The notes under the pieces: generated by a model
Database searches by the model: none
What the model was told of the DNA's origin: nothing
What the model saw: only the letters and a program-made list of their open reading frames with translations
Part shown: one piece after another, positions 14,437-20,773 of the stretch
Layout of the letters: every line of letters begins with the position of its first letter
How positions within the stretch are numbered: position 1 is the first letter of the stretch
Made by a program: the position numbers and the translations under genes
IMG/VR virus record: IMGVR_UViG_3300032296_001102
Coordinates: 1 to 20,775 of that record
Length of the DNA: 20,775 bases
Direction: 5' to 3' (one strand)
DNA from: a virus

Positions 14437-16824
14437 ATGGACGTACCTGGCGGCATCAACCCTTTGCTGTTTGGCGCACAGGGCTACCGTATTGAGCGCA
14501 GCCTGCGGTTCAATTCGGCGGATTCGGCGTACCTCAATAGGACTTACAGCGGGGCATGCCAAGACGCCAAGTTAATGACAATCAGCGTCTGGGTGAAAAG
14601 GGGAAGGCTATCCAGTTCCGCTCAATACCCAATTTTTTCGTCATACAGCGCGGTTCGTTTTGGCGGCGATCTCACCTGGAAAAATGACACCATTCAGTTT
14701 CGCCCTGGTGGCAACGGGGACGGAGCGTCAAACCAATACTCAATCAGCACTAACGCCGTCTTCAGAGATCCGTCCGCCTGGTATCACATCGTCGTCCAGT
14801 ACGACTCAACACAGGCAACAGCAGCCAACCGGCAGAAAATCTACGTTAATAACGTAGAGCAGTCGGTAACAGGCAACTATCCGACGCAGAACTATCTGCA
14901 CACCTACGCCTTTCAAAACGCCAACAATCAGATCGGCGGCTACACAAGTTACGGCACCGATTATCTCGATGGCCTGCTAACTGAGTTCCACTTCATCGAC
15001 GGCCAAGCCCTGACCCCCAGCAGCTTTGGCGAGACTGACACCATCACCGGCGTCTGGAAGCCGAAGAAGTATGCCGGCACCTACGGCACCAACGGTTTCT
15101 ACCTCAACTTCTCGGACAACTCTGGCACCACCAGCACCACGCTGGGCAAGGACAGCAGCGGCAACGGCAACAACTGGACGCCCAACAACTTCAGCGTCAC
15201 CGCTGGCGCAGGCAACGACAGCCTGATCGACACCCCAACGCCCTACGCCGATGGCGGCAATGGCAGGGGGAATTACTGCACCGGCAACCCGCTTTACATT
15301 CCTAGCACTCAATCCCGGATGTCCCTGACAAACGGGAATCTGGAATGGGGACAGGCCGCAACTAACGTCAACTGTTCCATGGCAGGGACGTTTGAGATGC
15401 GTTCTGGTAAGTGGTACTGGGAAGTTACCGTAGGCAAGTCTGTTAACTACACGGGTCTAGGTATTCAGACCACAACCAGTACAGCTTGGCGTGGCGGTGG
15501 CACAGTTCTTTATCGCTCGGATGGACAAAAACTAATCGGCGGAGTCAACTCTGCTTACGGGGCGTCCTATACAACGAACGACGTTATTGGCCTTGCCTAC
15601 GACGCAGACGCCGGTTCTCTGACCTGTTACCTAAACAATACTTCGCAAGGTGTTATTTACAGTTCTGGCACTGGAAATACTTGGGTGCCTTGCATTCACG
15701 ATGATAATGCTGGCTCTGGCGTCACTTATTACCACCCAGTTAACTTCGGCCAACGCCCCTTTGCGTACACCCCGCCGTCGGGCTTCGTGGCGCTGAACAC
15801 GCAGAACCTGCCCGAGCCGTCGATTAAGAAGCCGGCAAACTATTTTGACACCAAGTTATACACCGGCAATGGCACCAGCGTGACCGTCACTGGCACAGCA
15901 TTTTCGCCAGATTTTGTTTGGATTAAGCGGCGCAGCACCGTGAACAGTAATCACGTTTTGTTTGACACTGTTCGTGGTGCTACTAAGTATCTCATTTCCG
16001 ACAGCACTATTGCCGAAGGTACAGACGTAAATTCTCTCACAGCATTTAACTCTGACGGCTTTACTTACGGCAATGAAACATCTGGCAACGCCAATACCGC
16101 GTCCTACGTCGCCTGGTGCTGGGACGAAAGCGCCACGCCGGGGTTTGACATTGTGACCTATACGGGGAACGGCGTTAACACCCGCACCATTTCTCATAAT
16201 CTAGGCGTCACGCCTGCGTTCTTTATTACCAAGAACAGAGACGGTTACAACAATGCCAACGGCTTTAACGACTGGAGTGTCTACCACCAAAACTTGCCGG
16301 CATACAACACAACGGGATCTCAGGCTCTTTACTTAATGTCCACCACCAACGCTGGCGCAGCTGGTGGATTCTTCACGCGACCTACGAGCACTGTCTTTAC
16401 GCCTAACCAGACGGCATACGACAACGTTTCAACCAAGACTTACGTCGCCTACCTGTGGTCCGAAGTCGCGGGCTTCAGCAAGTTCGGCAGTTACACAGGC
16501 AACGGGTCCAGCGATGGTCCGTTTGTGTTCTGTGGGTTTAGACCCAAATACGTTCTAATCAAATACTCCAGCGGCGCAGGCGGCAACTGGGTTATCTATG
16601 ATTCTGCACGCATTGCGTACAACCTTACGTCCGCAAAACTTGCAGCAAATAGCAGTGTTCAGGAAAATGAATCTGCAAGTCTTGGCGACAGCACCTTTGG
16701 TATAGATTTTCTATCCAACGGCTTCAAGATTAGAACTACCGGTACAAACCACAACGTTTCCACTGGTACTTATGTGTTCGCTGCATTTAGCGAGTCACCC
16801 TTCAAGTATTCCCTTGCCCGCTGA
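14437..16824 (+). CDS. Large lectin-type fibre protein: LamG, SPRY and three DUF7483-like repeats
   Basis: A 795-aa probable receptor-binding protein. Residues 18-210 are a concanavalin/LamG-type jelly roll ('RSLRFNSADSAYLNR', 'WYHIVVQYDST', 'IGGYTSYGTDYLDGLLTEFH'). A linker at 210-300 contains 'DSSGNGNNWTPNNFS'. Residues 315-455 are SPRY-like ('SGKWYWEVTVGKS', 'DVIGLAYDADAGSLTCYLNN'). The C-terminal 325 residues are three repeats listed separately. Carbohydrate-binding domains in a chain fit adhesion to a glycan-coated host. The linkers (for example 14995-15260 and 15750-15840) are richer in G+C than the domain bodies, suggesting a mosaic gene. The exact receptor cannot be told. The gene follows the first fibre gene by 3 nt. 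Confidence 0.85.
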   Translation: MDVPGGINPLLFGAQGYRIERSLRFNSADSAYLNRTYSGACQDAKLMTISVWVKRGRLSSSAQYPIFSSYSAVRFGGDLTWKNDTIQFRPGGNGDGASNQYSISTNAVFRDPSAWYHIVVQYDSTQATAANRQKIYVNNVEQSVTGNYPTQNYLHTYAFQNANNQIGGYTSYGTDYLDGLLTEFHFIDGQALTPSSFGETDTITGVWKPKKYAGTYGTNGFYLNFSDNSGTTSTTLGKDSSGNGNNWTPNNFSVTAGAGNDSLIDTPTPYADGGNGRGNYCTGNPLYIPSTQSRMSLTNGNLEWGQAATNVNCSMAGTFEMRSGKWYWEVTVGKSVNYTGLGIQTTTSTAWRGGGTVLYRSDGQKLIGGVNSAYGASYTTNDVIGLAYDADAGSLTCYLNNTSQGVIYSSGTGNTWVPCIHDDNAGSGVTYYHPVNFGQRPFAYTPPSGFVALNTQNLPEPSIKKPANYFDTKLYTGNGTSVTVTGTAFSPDFVWIKRRSTVNSNHVLFDTVRGATKYLISDSTIAEGTDVNSLTAFNSDGFTYGNETSGNANTASYVAWCWDESATPGFDIVTYTGNGVNTRTISHNLGVTPAFFITKNRDGYNNANGFNDWSVYHQNLPAYNTTGSQALYLMSTTNAGAAGGFFTRPTSTVFTPNQTAYDNVSTKTYVAYLWSEVAGFSKFGSYTGNGSSDGPFVFCGFRPKYVLIKYSSGAGGNWVIYDSARIAYNLTSAKLAANSSVQENESASLGDSTFGIDFLSNGFKIRTTGTNHNVSTGTYVFAAFSESPFKYSLAR
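15844..16821 (+). repeat. Three tandem ~100-residue repeats (DUF7483-like) in fibre
   Basis: Repeats start at about residues 470, 570 and 683. Each begins with F-x-x-x-x-Y-T-G-N-G ('FDTKLYTGNGTSVT', 'FDIVTYTGNGVNTR', 'FGSYTGNGSSDG') and has an F-x-P-x-(F/Y)-(V/F)-x-I-K core ('FSPDFVWIKRRS', 'VTPAFFITKNRD', 'FRPKYVLIKYSS'). Each ends in Y-V-A/F strands ('YVAWCWDES', 'YVAYLWSEV', 'YVFAAFSES'). The repeats differ clearly at DNA level. The family name is from memory of similar marine phage fibres. Confidence 0.75.
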
Positions 16825-16861
16825 CCTATGAAACGGGCACACACTCACCGGAGCTAAAACC

Positions 16862-17359
16862 ATGTTCCTGCTCGATGGTCAGCCCCTTGCGGTTGACACC
16901 CCTTTTCAAACGCCAGATGGCACTCGTTATCCGGCCAACTGGTTGCGCCTTTCTACAGATGCAGAGAAAAAGGCTATTGGCATTACTGAAGTTGCAGATC
17001 CCCCGCAGTACGACCAACGCTTTTACTGGGGTTATGACGCAGAAGGGCATTTGATTCCCAAGGATCATGCCCAACTTGTTGAGCAATGGACTCAGCAAAC
17101 CCGCGCTACCGCCAATAGTCTGCTGTCCCCGACTGATTGGATCATCATCCGCGAAGCTGACAACGGCAAAGCCGCCGATCCCGTGCTCAAAACTTGGCGC
17201 GAAGAGATTCGTCTGGCTGCTGGCAGCAAAATCTACGAAATCGGTCAAACCGCTGATACCGATGCGCTGGCTGCCTACATCACTGGCGCTGATTATCCGG
17301 CCTGGCCTGTGGATCCTTACGCCCCCGTGCTTGCTGCAGAAGCGGGAGTAGATGACTGA
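16862..17359 (+). CDS. Tail-fibre assembly / chaperone-like protein
   Basis: A 165-aa soluble protein. Residues 1-60 form a compact beta part ('LLDGQPLAVDTPFQTPDGTR', 'YDQRFYWGYDAEG'). Residues 70-120 include 'TRATANSLLSPTDWIIIREA' and 'WREEIR', which match the C-terminal signature of phage tail-fibre assembly proteins (A-x-x-x-L-x-x-T-D-W followed by a Y/W-R helix). The C-terminal 45 residues are acidic and Ala-rich. It sits just after the fibre genes with a ribosome binding site CGGAG about 10 nt before the ATG. It probably helps fold or trimerise one of the fibres, but a structural role is possible. The stop overlaps the next gene (TGATG). Confidence 0.7.
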   Translation: MFLLDGQPLAVDTPFQTPDGTRYPANWLRLSTDAEKKAIGITEVADPPQYDQRFYWGYDAEGHLIPKDHAQLVEQWTQQTRATANSLLSPTDWIIIREADNGKAADPVLKTWREEIRLAAGSKIYEIGQTADTDALAAYITGADYPAWPVDPYAPVLAAEAGVDD

Positions 17360-17493
17360 TGGCTGTTAAATCAAAGGTTGGCGTCAAAGCCATTCAGCGC
17401 GTTCCACGTCCACCCAAGAAAACACGACAGGGAAATGGAAAACATTCCTTGCCTAGTCACGGTCGTAAATTGACTCGTGGTCAAGGGCGGTAA
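17359..17493 (+). CDS. Small basic 44-aa protein
   Basis: A 44-codon frame starting at an ATG that shares a base with the previous stop (TGATG) and ending at TAA 17491-17493. The protein begins 'MAVKSKVGVKAIQRVPRPPK' and ends 'HGRKLTRGQGR'. It is extremely Lys/Arg/Gly-rich with no acidic residues, and looks disordered and nucleic-acid-like. I recall similar 'MAVKSK..G....KTRQG....RGQGK' peptides in cyanophage genomes near tail or lysis genes, which supports it being real, but I could not check. The function is unknown; DNA or RNA binding, or a virion-internal role, is possible given the charge. Confidence 0.65.
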   Translation: MAVKSKVGVKAIQRVPRPPKKTRQGNGKHSLPSHGRKLTRGQGR

Positions 17494-17519
17494 GATCTAA
17501 ACGTAGCTGCAGACGTGCG

Positions 17520-17750
17520 ATGTCTGAAGGTGGTTTTTGGCGGGGAGTCAAGCAAGAAACTATTGCTGGCATTGGCGTTGCAGCTACGGTCGCCTTGGCA
17601 TCTGGCATTTTTTACTTGGTGTATACGGTGCCGACCAAGCTTGATGATGTTCTTCAAAATCAAGTCAAATTTGAAGAAAAGATTGGAAAGATGGATGATC
17701 GTATCCTTGATCACGAGCAACGGTTGATAAAGCTGGAGATCAAGCAATAA
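17520..17750 (+). CDS. Putative holin / small membrane protein with coiled coil
   Basis: A 76-aa protein. One predicted membrane segment at about residues 16-36 ('IGVAATVALASGIFYLVYTV') follows a short N-terminal arm, then a charged heptad-like helix (about 38-74) with Leu/Val/Ile spacing and many Lys/Glu. One membrane segment plus a cytoplasmic or periplasmic coiled coil resembles small holin-type or spanin-like proteins. Two genes upstream of an endolysin, it is the best holin candidate in the window. It could instead be a tail-associated membrane protein. Start: ATG 27 nt after the previous stop, without a strong ribosome binding site. Confidence 0.6.
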   Translation: MSEGGFWRGVKQETIAGIGVAATVALASGIFYLVYTVPTKLDDVLQNQVKFEEKIGKMDDRILDHEQRLIKLEIKQ

Positions 17751-17774
17751 GCTGGTAGTAGACATTCGTCTTTT

Positions 17775-17915
17775 ATGGATCCCACCACGACTGCTGCCAT
17801 CGCCATTGCTGTGGCTGCCATTTCTGAAGGACTCAGCCTTTACCCCAAGATCCGTGCAAACGGAATCATTCAACTGATCCTGATGGTGGCACGGACGCTT
17901 TTCCCAAAGCGTTGA
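17775..17915 (+). CDS. Small 46-aa hydrophobic protein, second lysis candidate
   Basis: A 46-codon frame ending at TGA 17913-17915. The protein starts 'MDPTTTAAIAIAVAAISEGL', giving an Ala/Ile-rich hydrophobic helix (4-20), a short polar link containing 'YPKIRANG', and a second hydrophobic helix 'IIQLILMVARTLF' ending in basic residues. A two-helix hairpin fits a very short holin or antiholin, or a membrane peptide. It lies between the coiled-coil membrane protein and the endolysin. Similar 'MDPTT..A.AVAAISE' peptides occur in cyanophages as far as I recall. The function is unproven. Confidence 0.6.
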   Translation: MDPTTTAAIAIAVAAISEGLSLYPKIRANGIIQLILMVARTLFPKR

Positions 17916-17964
17916 TGGCGTCAAGAGTCACGGCGATTCACACTCGAAACTTCAAATTGATTCA

Positions 17965-17970
17965 AGGGGG
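17965..17970 (+). promoter_or_regulatory. Strong ribosome binding site for endolysin
   Basis: AGGGGG ends 5 nt before the GTG at 17976. It decides the GTG start of the endolysin, since no ATG lies nearby in frame. Confidence 0.65.
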
Positions 17971-17975
17971 TCGTC

Positions 17976-18989
17976 GTGACTCAGAACCGCCTTCGCCTTG
18001 TTGACCTGTTCAAGTATTACAAGGAACTGCCGCATCAAACGGCGGCGATCTTTGAATTGGAATCTGCCATTCTTAAAGCCAAGCCTGGCATTTTGAATCG
18101 CGATCAGATCTGGTTCAAGACCTGGAGTCAGGCTGGCAAACAGGACAGGTTTGATAACAACTGGGATGGTGTTTGCGCTGCTGGCAAGAAGGCTGGTGCA
18201 AAGTTCCCTGAACTTGTTGCTGCACAGTGGGCGTTGGAATCTGGCTACGGCAAGCACGTATCAGGCGAGCACAATTACTTTGGACTAAAAGGTTCTGGCA
18301 GCACACGCAACACCAAGGAGTACATCAACGGGCAGTGGATCACAATTCAGGACACGTTCCTTGATTTCCCTGATCTTGAGACGTGCGTTTATTACTTGGT
18401 TGAGCGGTGGTACAAGGACTATCACATCTACAAGGGTTGCAATAACGCTGGTGATCGCGAAGCCGCTGCGCGTTGGCTGGTAAATGATGGGTACGCCACT
18501 GACCCCACTTACGCTGACAAGCTGATCAAGCTGATGAATCAGCATGTGCAGGGCAAGCCGGCAGACGATAAGTTCACGCCTGACAAGCCATTCAACTTCA
18601 AGGTGACGCCAAACATTACCTACGGCGAACTGGCATTGTTTGATGAGAAGCGTCGCTTCCAGGTGCAAGCGCAATGCGACACCGCGATTGAACTGTGCAA
18701 ATACCTTGAGAAGGTGCGCAGCCATTTTGGTAAGAAGCCGATCATCATTACTTCCGGCTATCGCCCACCGGCTGTGAATAAACAAGTGGGCGGTGCCAGC
18801 AATAGCGAGCACCTGTACAACATGACTGGTGTTGGCGCAGTTGACTTTTACGTCAAGGACGTGGACATCTACGAAGTACAAGAGTACTGTGATCAGACCT
18901 GGCCGTACTCCCTGGGATACGGTGCAACCAAGGGGTTTGTGCATCTTGGAATGCGGCTAGGTCGTCCACGTATTCGTTGGGATTACTGA
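17976..18989 (+). CDS. Bifunctional endolysin: glucosaminidase plus M15 peptidase
   Basis: A 337-aa protein starting at GTG. Residues about 55-195 form a glucosaminidase (FlgJ/LYZ2-type) domain: 'LVAAQWALESGYGKH' with catalytic-type E88, and 'HNYFGLKGSG' at 99-108, then the helical 'YADKLIKLMNQH'. Residues about 210-337 form an M15 D,D/L,D-carboxypeptidase domain: 'ITSGYRPPAVN', zinc ligands H279 (S-E-H), D290 ('GAVDFY') and H323 ('FVHLGM'). The H-to-D spacing is 11 rather than the more usual 7, so the loop has a four-residue insertion. The two parts would cut both the sugar chain and the peptide of peptidoglycan. A linker Lys/Pro/Asp-rich at 192-208 separates them. There is no signal peptide, so holin-dependent export is expected. 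A tail-borne peptidoglycan hydrolase is less likely but possible. Confidence 0.88.
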   Translation: MTQNRLRLVDLFKYYKELPHQTAAIFELESAILKAKPGILNRDQIWFKTWSQAGKQDRFDNNWDGVCAAGKKAGAKFPELVAAQWALESGYGKHVSGEHNYFGLKGSGSTRNTKEYINGQWITIQDTFLDFPDLETCVYYLVERWYKDYHIYKGCNNAGDREAAARWLVNDGYATDPTYADKLIKLMNQHVQGKPADDKFTPDKPFNFKVTPNITYGELALFDEKRRFQVQAQCDTAIELCKYLEKVRSHFGKKPIIITSGYRPPAVNKQVGGASNSEHLYNMTGVGAVDFYVKDVDIYEVQEYCDQTWPYSLGYGATKGFVHLGMRLGRPRIRWDY

Positions 18990-19514
18990 GTGTCTGTACT
19001 TTGCGACTGGCAGATCCGCTCATTGTGTGAAGGCGGCGGCATGATCGTGCCGTTCGATTTGGAATTGCTCAATCCCGCGTCAATTGACGTGCTGCTGGGC
19101 GACAACCTGATGATCGAGTCGCCTGTCGACATGACAATGCAGTTGCACAGCCTGCAGGGCTACACCGCACAGGATCCTTACTGGCTGCGACCTGGTGAGT
19201 TTGTGCTGGCTGAAACTCGCGAAACCTTCGACATTCCTGAGCACATCAGCGGACAGTTTGCGCTGAAAAGCAGCAGGGCAAGGGAAGGTTATTCCCACAT
19301 GCTGGCTGGCTGGATCGATCCGGGCTGGCACGGCTCAAAGCTGACGCTGGAGCTGCAGAATGCACGCAAAATGCATTCACTGCCGTTGTATCCGGGACTC
19401 AAAATTGGACAGATAATCTTCTTTGAAATGAGTGAAAAACCACTCAAAAGTTATGCCGAAGTTGGGCATTACAATAACGATACCAAAGTGTCAGCTTCTA
19501 AGGTAAATCCCTGA
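18990..19514 (+). CDS. dcd: dCTP deaminase (Dcd family, dUTPase-like fold)
   Basis: A 174-aa enzyme converting dCTP to dUTP for dTTP synthesis. It starts at GTG directly after the endolysin TGA, with GGGA 7 nt before it. Motifs: 'PASIDVLLGDN' (29-39), 'LKSSRAREG' (92-100, substrate-binding Ser/Arg), 'AGWIDPGWHGSKLTLELQN' (106-124, with general-base E121 matching E. coli Glu138), 'LYPGLKIGQIIFFE' (133-146), and a C-terminal 'HYNNDTKVSASK'. Length fits the family. A bifunctional dCTP deaminase/dUTPase cannot be excluded by eye. It is the only nucleotide-metabolism gene in the window and is fused in layout to the end of the late block. Its last 17 nt overlap the convergent HNH gene. Confidence 0.9.
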   Translation: MSVLCDWQIRSLCEGGGMIVPFDLELLNPASIDVLLGDNLMIESPVDMTMQLHSLQGYTAQDPYWLRPGEFVLAETRETFDIPEHISGQFALKSSRAREGYSHMLAGWIDPGWHGSKLTLELQNARKMHSLPLYPGLKIGQIIFFEMSEKPLKSYAEVGHYNNDTKVSASKVNP

Positions 19515-19812
19515 ACTGGTACATCCAATACCAGATTGCAATTTCATTGTTTTGTGTATAAAAATCTTGCTCTCTATACCAAAGTGTCCATTCTGTTGAT
19601 CCTTTGGATCCATTGCAGCGCAGGCATGCTGGTACTAGGTTCTCTATCACAGTTTGCCCACCACGATGACGTGGGATGATGTGATCTAGCGATTGCGCAT
19701 GCTCATCGCAATAGGCACATTTACCACAAAAAGCATCAAATATTTTTAATCTAAATCGCGCTCTTGTTTCTCTCTTTGGAATCAGACTGGTCTCGTCGAT
19801 CCAAGAGTGCAT
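19498..19812 (-). CDS. HNH endonuclease
   Basis: A 104-aa protein on the minus strand. The ATG at 19812 is chosen because GGAG (19820-19823) lies 7 nt upstream; a TTG at 19833 would add 7 residues. It has the zinc-supported HNH core: C32-A-Y-C35, 'LDHIIPRHRGG' with H44, 'NLVPAC' with N58, C63-L-R-C66 and N67 ('LRCNGSKGS'). The final H of HNH is N here, as in many members. A Trp-rich C-terminus ('EWTLWYREQDF', 'IWYWMYQF') follows. Free-standing phage HNH genes of this size act as homing endonucleases or DNA nickases. It points against its neighbours and overlaps the dcd end by 17 nt, typical of a later insertion. Confidence 0.88.
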   Translation of the reverse strand: MHSWIDETSLIPKRETRARFRLKIFDAFCGKCAYCDEHAQSLDHIIPRHRGGQTVIENLVPACLRCNGSKGSTEWTLWYREQDFYTQNNEIAIWYWMYQFRDLP

Positions 19813-19819
19813 GACGCGG

Positions 19820-19823
19820 CTCC
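19820..19823 (-). promoter_or_regulatory. Ribosome binding site of HNH gene
   Basis: GGAG on the minus strand, 7 nt before the ATG at 19812. It supports that start over the upstream TTG. Confidence 0.6.
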
Positions 19824-19873
19824 GTTTGCACAAATCGTAGGAACGATTGCAGTCGAAAGGAAGAAGAAAAACA

Positions 19874-20056
19874 GTGACTCCCCCATCTTTTTCACGTGAC
19901 GGTCACGGTGCCGTCTGGGTGCGCTTTGGCGTCAGTGGATATTGGCGTGCGTGGTTTCTAAAGCAAAGTACGGTGTTCTACCTTCCTACCTGCTTTGATA
20001 CTGAGAGTATGGCAGTATCTGCTGCTCACTCCGCATATGGAATGGCATCCGATTGA
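19874..20056 (+). CDS. Small 60-aa protein, possible AP2-like DNA-binding domain
   Basis: A 60-codon frame from GTG 19874 (an upstream TTG at 19847 is an alternative), with AAAGGAAGAAG purine-rich sequence before it. The protein has 'DGHGAVWVRFGVSGYWRAWF', a likely three-stranded sheet, and then 'FDTESMAVSAAHSAYG', a helix. The order sheet-then-'F-D-T-E..A..AA..A' recalls the AP2/ERF-type DNA-binding fold, which phages often join to HNH enzymes. Here it lies divergently next to a separate HNH gene. The match is visual and weak. It could be an unrelated small beta-alpha protein. Confidence 0.55.
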   Translation: MTPPSFSRDGHGAVWVRFGVSGYWRAWFLKQSTVFYLPTCFDTESMAVSAAHSAYGMASD

Positions 20057-20285
20057 ACGCACTCAGGAAAGCCAGTTCTCTGAAGTGGCTACCGCCAAGA
20101 TGCTTGAAGAATGGCTGAAACAGGGGGATATCAAAGGGATATACAACGCTGCGCTATTGCTTAACACCATGCTGCATCAGCAGCGGACAATCACAAAATG
20201 GCTGGCTGGTGAAGCTGCTCGCAATCTTGGTCGCCCTGACCTTGAAGATGACATCCTTCAAAAGTCAATCATTCAGACGGGGTAG
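20037..20285 (+). CDS. Small 82-aa helical protein, function unknown
   Basis: Starts at ATG 20037, overlapping the previous gene by 20 nt in another frame, and ends TAG 20283-20285. Residues 1-8 'MEWHPIER' are followed by an all-helical, charged protein ('TAKMLEEWLKQGDIKGIYNA', 'LLLNTMLHQQRTITKWLAGE'). There is no membrane segment or catalytic motif. The pattern of a short 'HPI..T.E.QF' start and helical body recalls small conserved proteins of picocyanobacterial phages; I cannot verify this. It is translationally coupled to the preceding gene and convergent with the minus-strand genes that follow, overlapping them by 17 nt. Confidence 0.6.
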   Translation: MEWHPIERTQESQFSEVATAKMLEEWLKQGDIKGIYNAALLLNTMLHQQRTITKWLAGEAARNLGRPDLEDDILQKSIIQTG

Positions 20286-20469
20286 GCACCATTTGTGCAA
20301 GCAGGTGTTCGATGTAGATCTCAGCCTGCCACAGGTCATCCGAGTAGCGACACAAACCACCGGCGCAGCTTCTGTAAAGGATGTACGGACCGTCTTCCAG
20401 TACGTCGATATACGCTCCATTCCGCTTCGAGATCACCTGCGAAACGCGCCAGTTCCGATGAATCGTCAT
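20269..20469 (-). CDS. Small 66-aa protein, function unknown
   Basis: Minus-strand frame; the ATG at 20469 is chosen because codons upstream in this frame read the acidic repeat of the neighbour as a run of Thr/Ser. The protein runs 'MTIHRNWRVSQVISKRNGAY', then 'DVLEDGPYILYRS', 'GGLCRYSDDLWQAEIYIEHL' and 'MVPTPSE'. It has a natural amino-acid mix and looks like a small beta-then-helix domain. 134 nt overlap the upstream minus-strand gene in another frame, which is long for a phage. No clear ribosome binding site precedes the ATG, so coupling or a frameshift is possible. The function is unknown. Confidence 0.6.
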   Translation of the reverse strand: MTIHRNWRVSQVISKRNGAYIDVLEDGPYILYRSCAGGLCRYSDDLWQAEIYIEHLLAQMVPTPSE

Positions 20470-20773
20470 CGTCGTACTCGTCGTCGTCGTACTCTTCATC
20501 ATCGGGAGTTGCTTCCACAATTTCAAGTAGACGCAATGCCCAACACTTGAGATCTGCAATACCTTCACGACAACGCATCAAATTGTCAGACGGCATCTCA
20601 CCGTTCTGCATGATCTTGGCGCAGGCGTTATCAACCCATTCCTGATGTGAGTCGCACATCCAGAGCAGGATCCTGATATGGCCTTCCGTGAACTCAAAGT
20701 CAGCGTTTGGGGCGGCCATGACGGGAACCCATCTCCCTGAACGGTAGCGGGGTAGACGATCTGACGCCTTCAT
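20336..20773 (-). CDS. 145-aa acidic-tract protein, function unknown
   Basis: Minus-strand frame starting at ATG 20773 (TGATG, which suggests coupling to an upstream gene beyond the window). A second possible start is Met19. Residues 20-88 ('NADFEFTEGHIRILLWMCDS', 'GIADLKCWALRLLEIVEATP') are helical and credible. Residues 90-104 are almost all Asp/Glu/Tyr ('PDDEEYDDDEYDDDD'), coded by GAC/GAT/GAG repeats. After that the sequence becomes Arg-rich and less convincing, and here it overlaps the 66-aa gene in another frame. The real gene may end near the acidic tract through a frameshift into the other frame. No family is recognised. Confidence 0.55.
   Translation of the reverse strand: MKASDRLPRYRSGRWVPVMAAPNADFEFTEGHIRILLWMCDSHQEWVDNACAKIMQNGEMPSDNLMRCREGIADLKCWALRLLEIVEATPDDEEYDDDEYDDDDSSELARFAGDLEAEWSVYRRTGRRSVHPLQKLRRWFVSLLG

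Noticed and set aside
17914-17990. Short frame starting at ATG 17914 overlapping the endolysin start
   Set aside because: About 25 codons, no recognisable features, and it overlaps the well-supported endolysin start with its strong ribosome binding site.
19516-19534. Hairpin CTGGTA-loop-TACCAG just after the dcd stop, possible terminator
   Set aside because: Only a 6-bp stem, no T-run after it, and it lies inside the HNH coding sequence.
20209-20550. Plus-strand open frames opposite the right-end minus-strand genes
   Set aside because: Ser/Arg/His-rich shadows of the GAC/GAT repeat and neighbouring minus-strand coding sequence.
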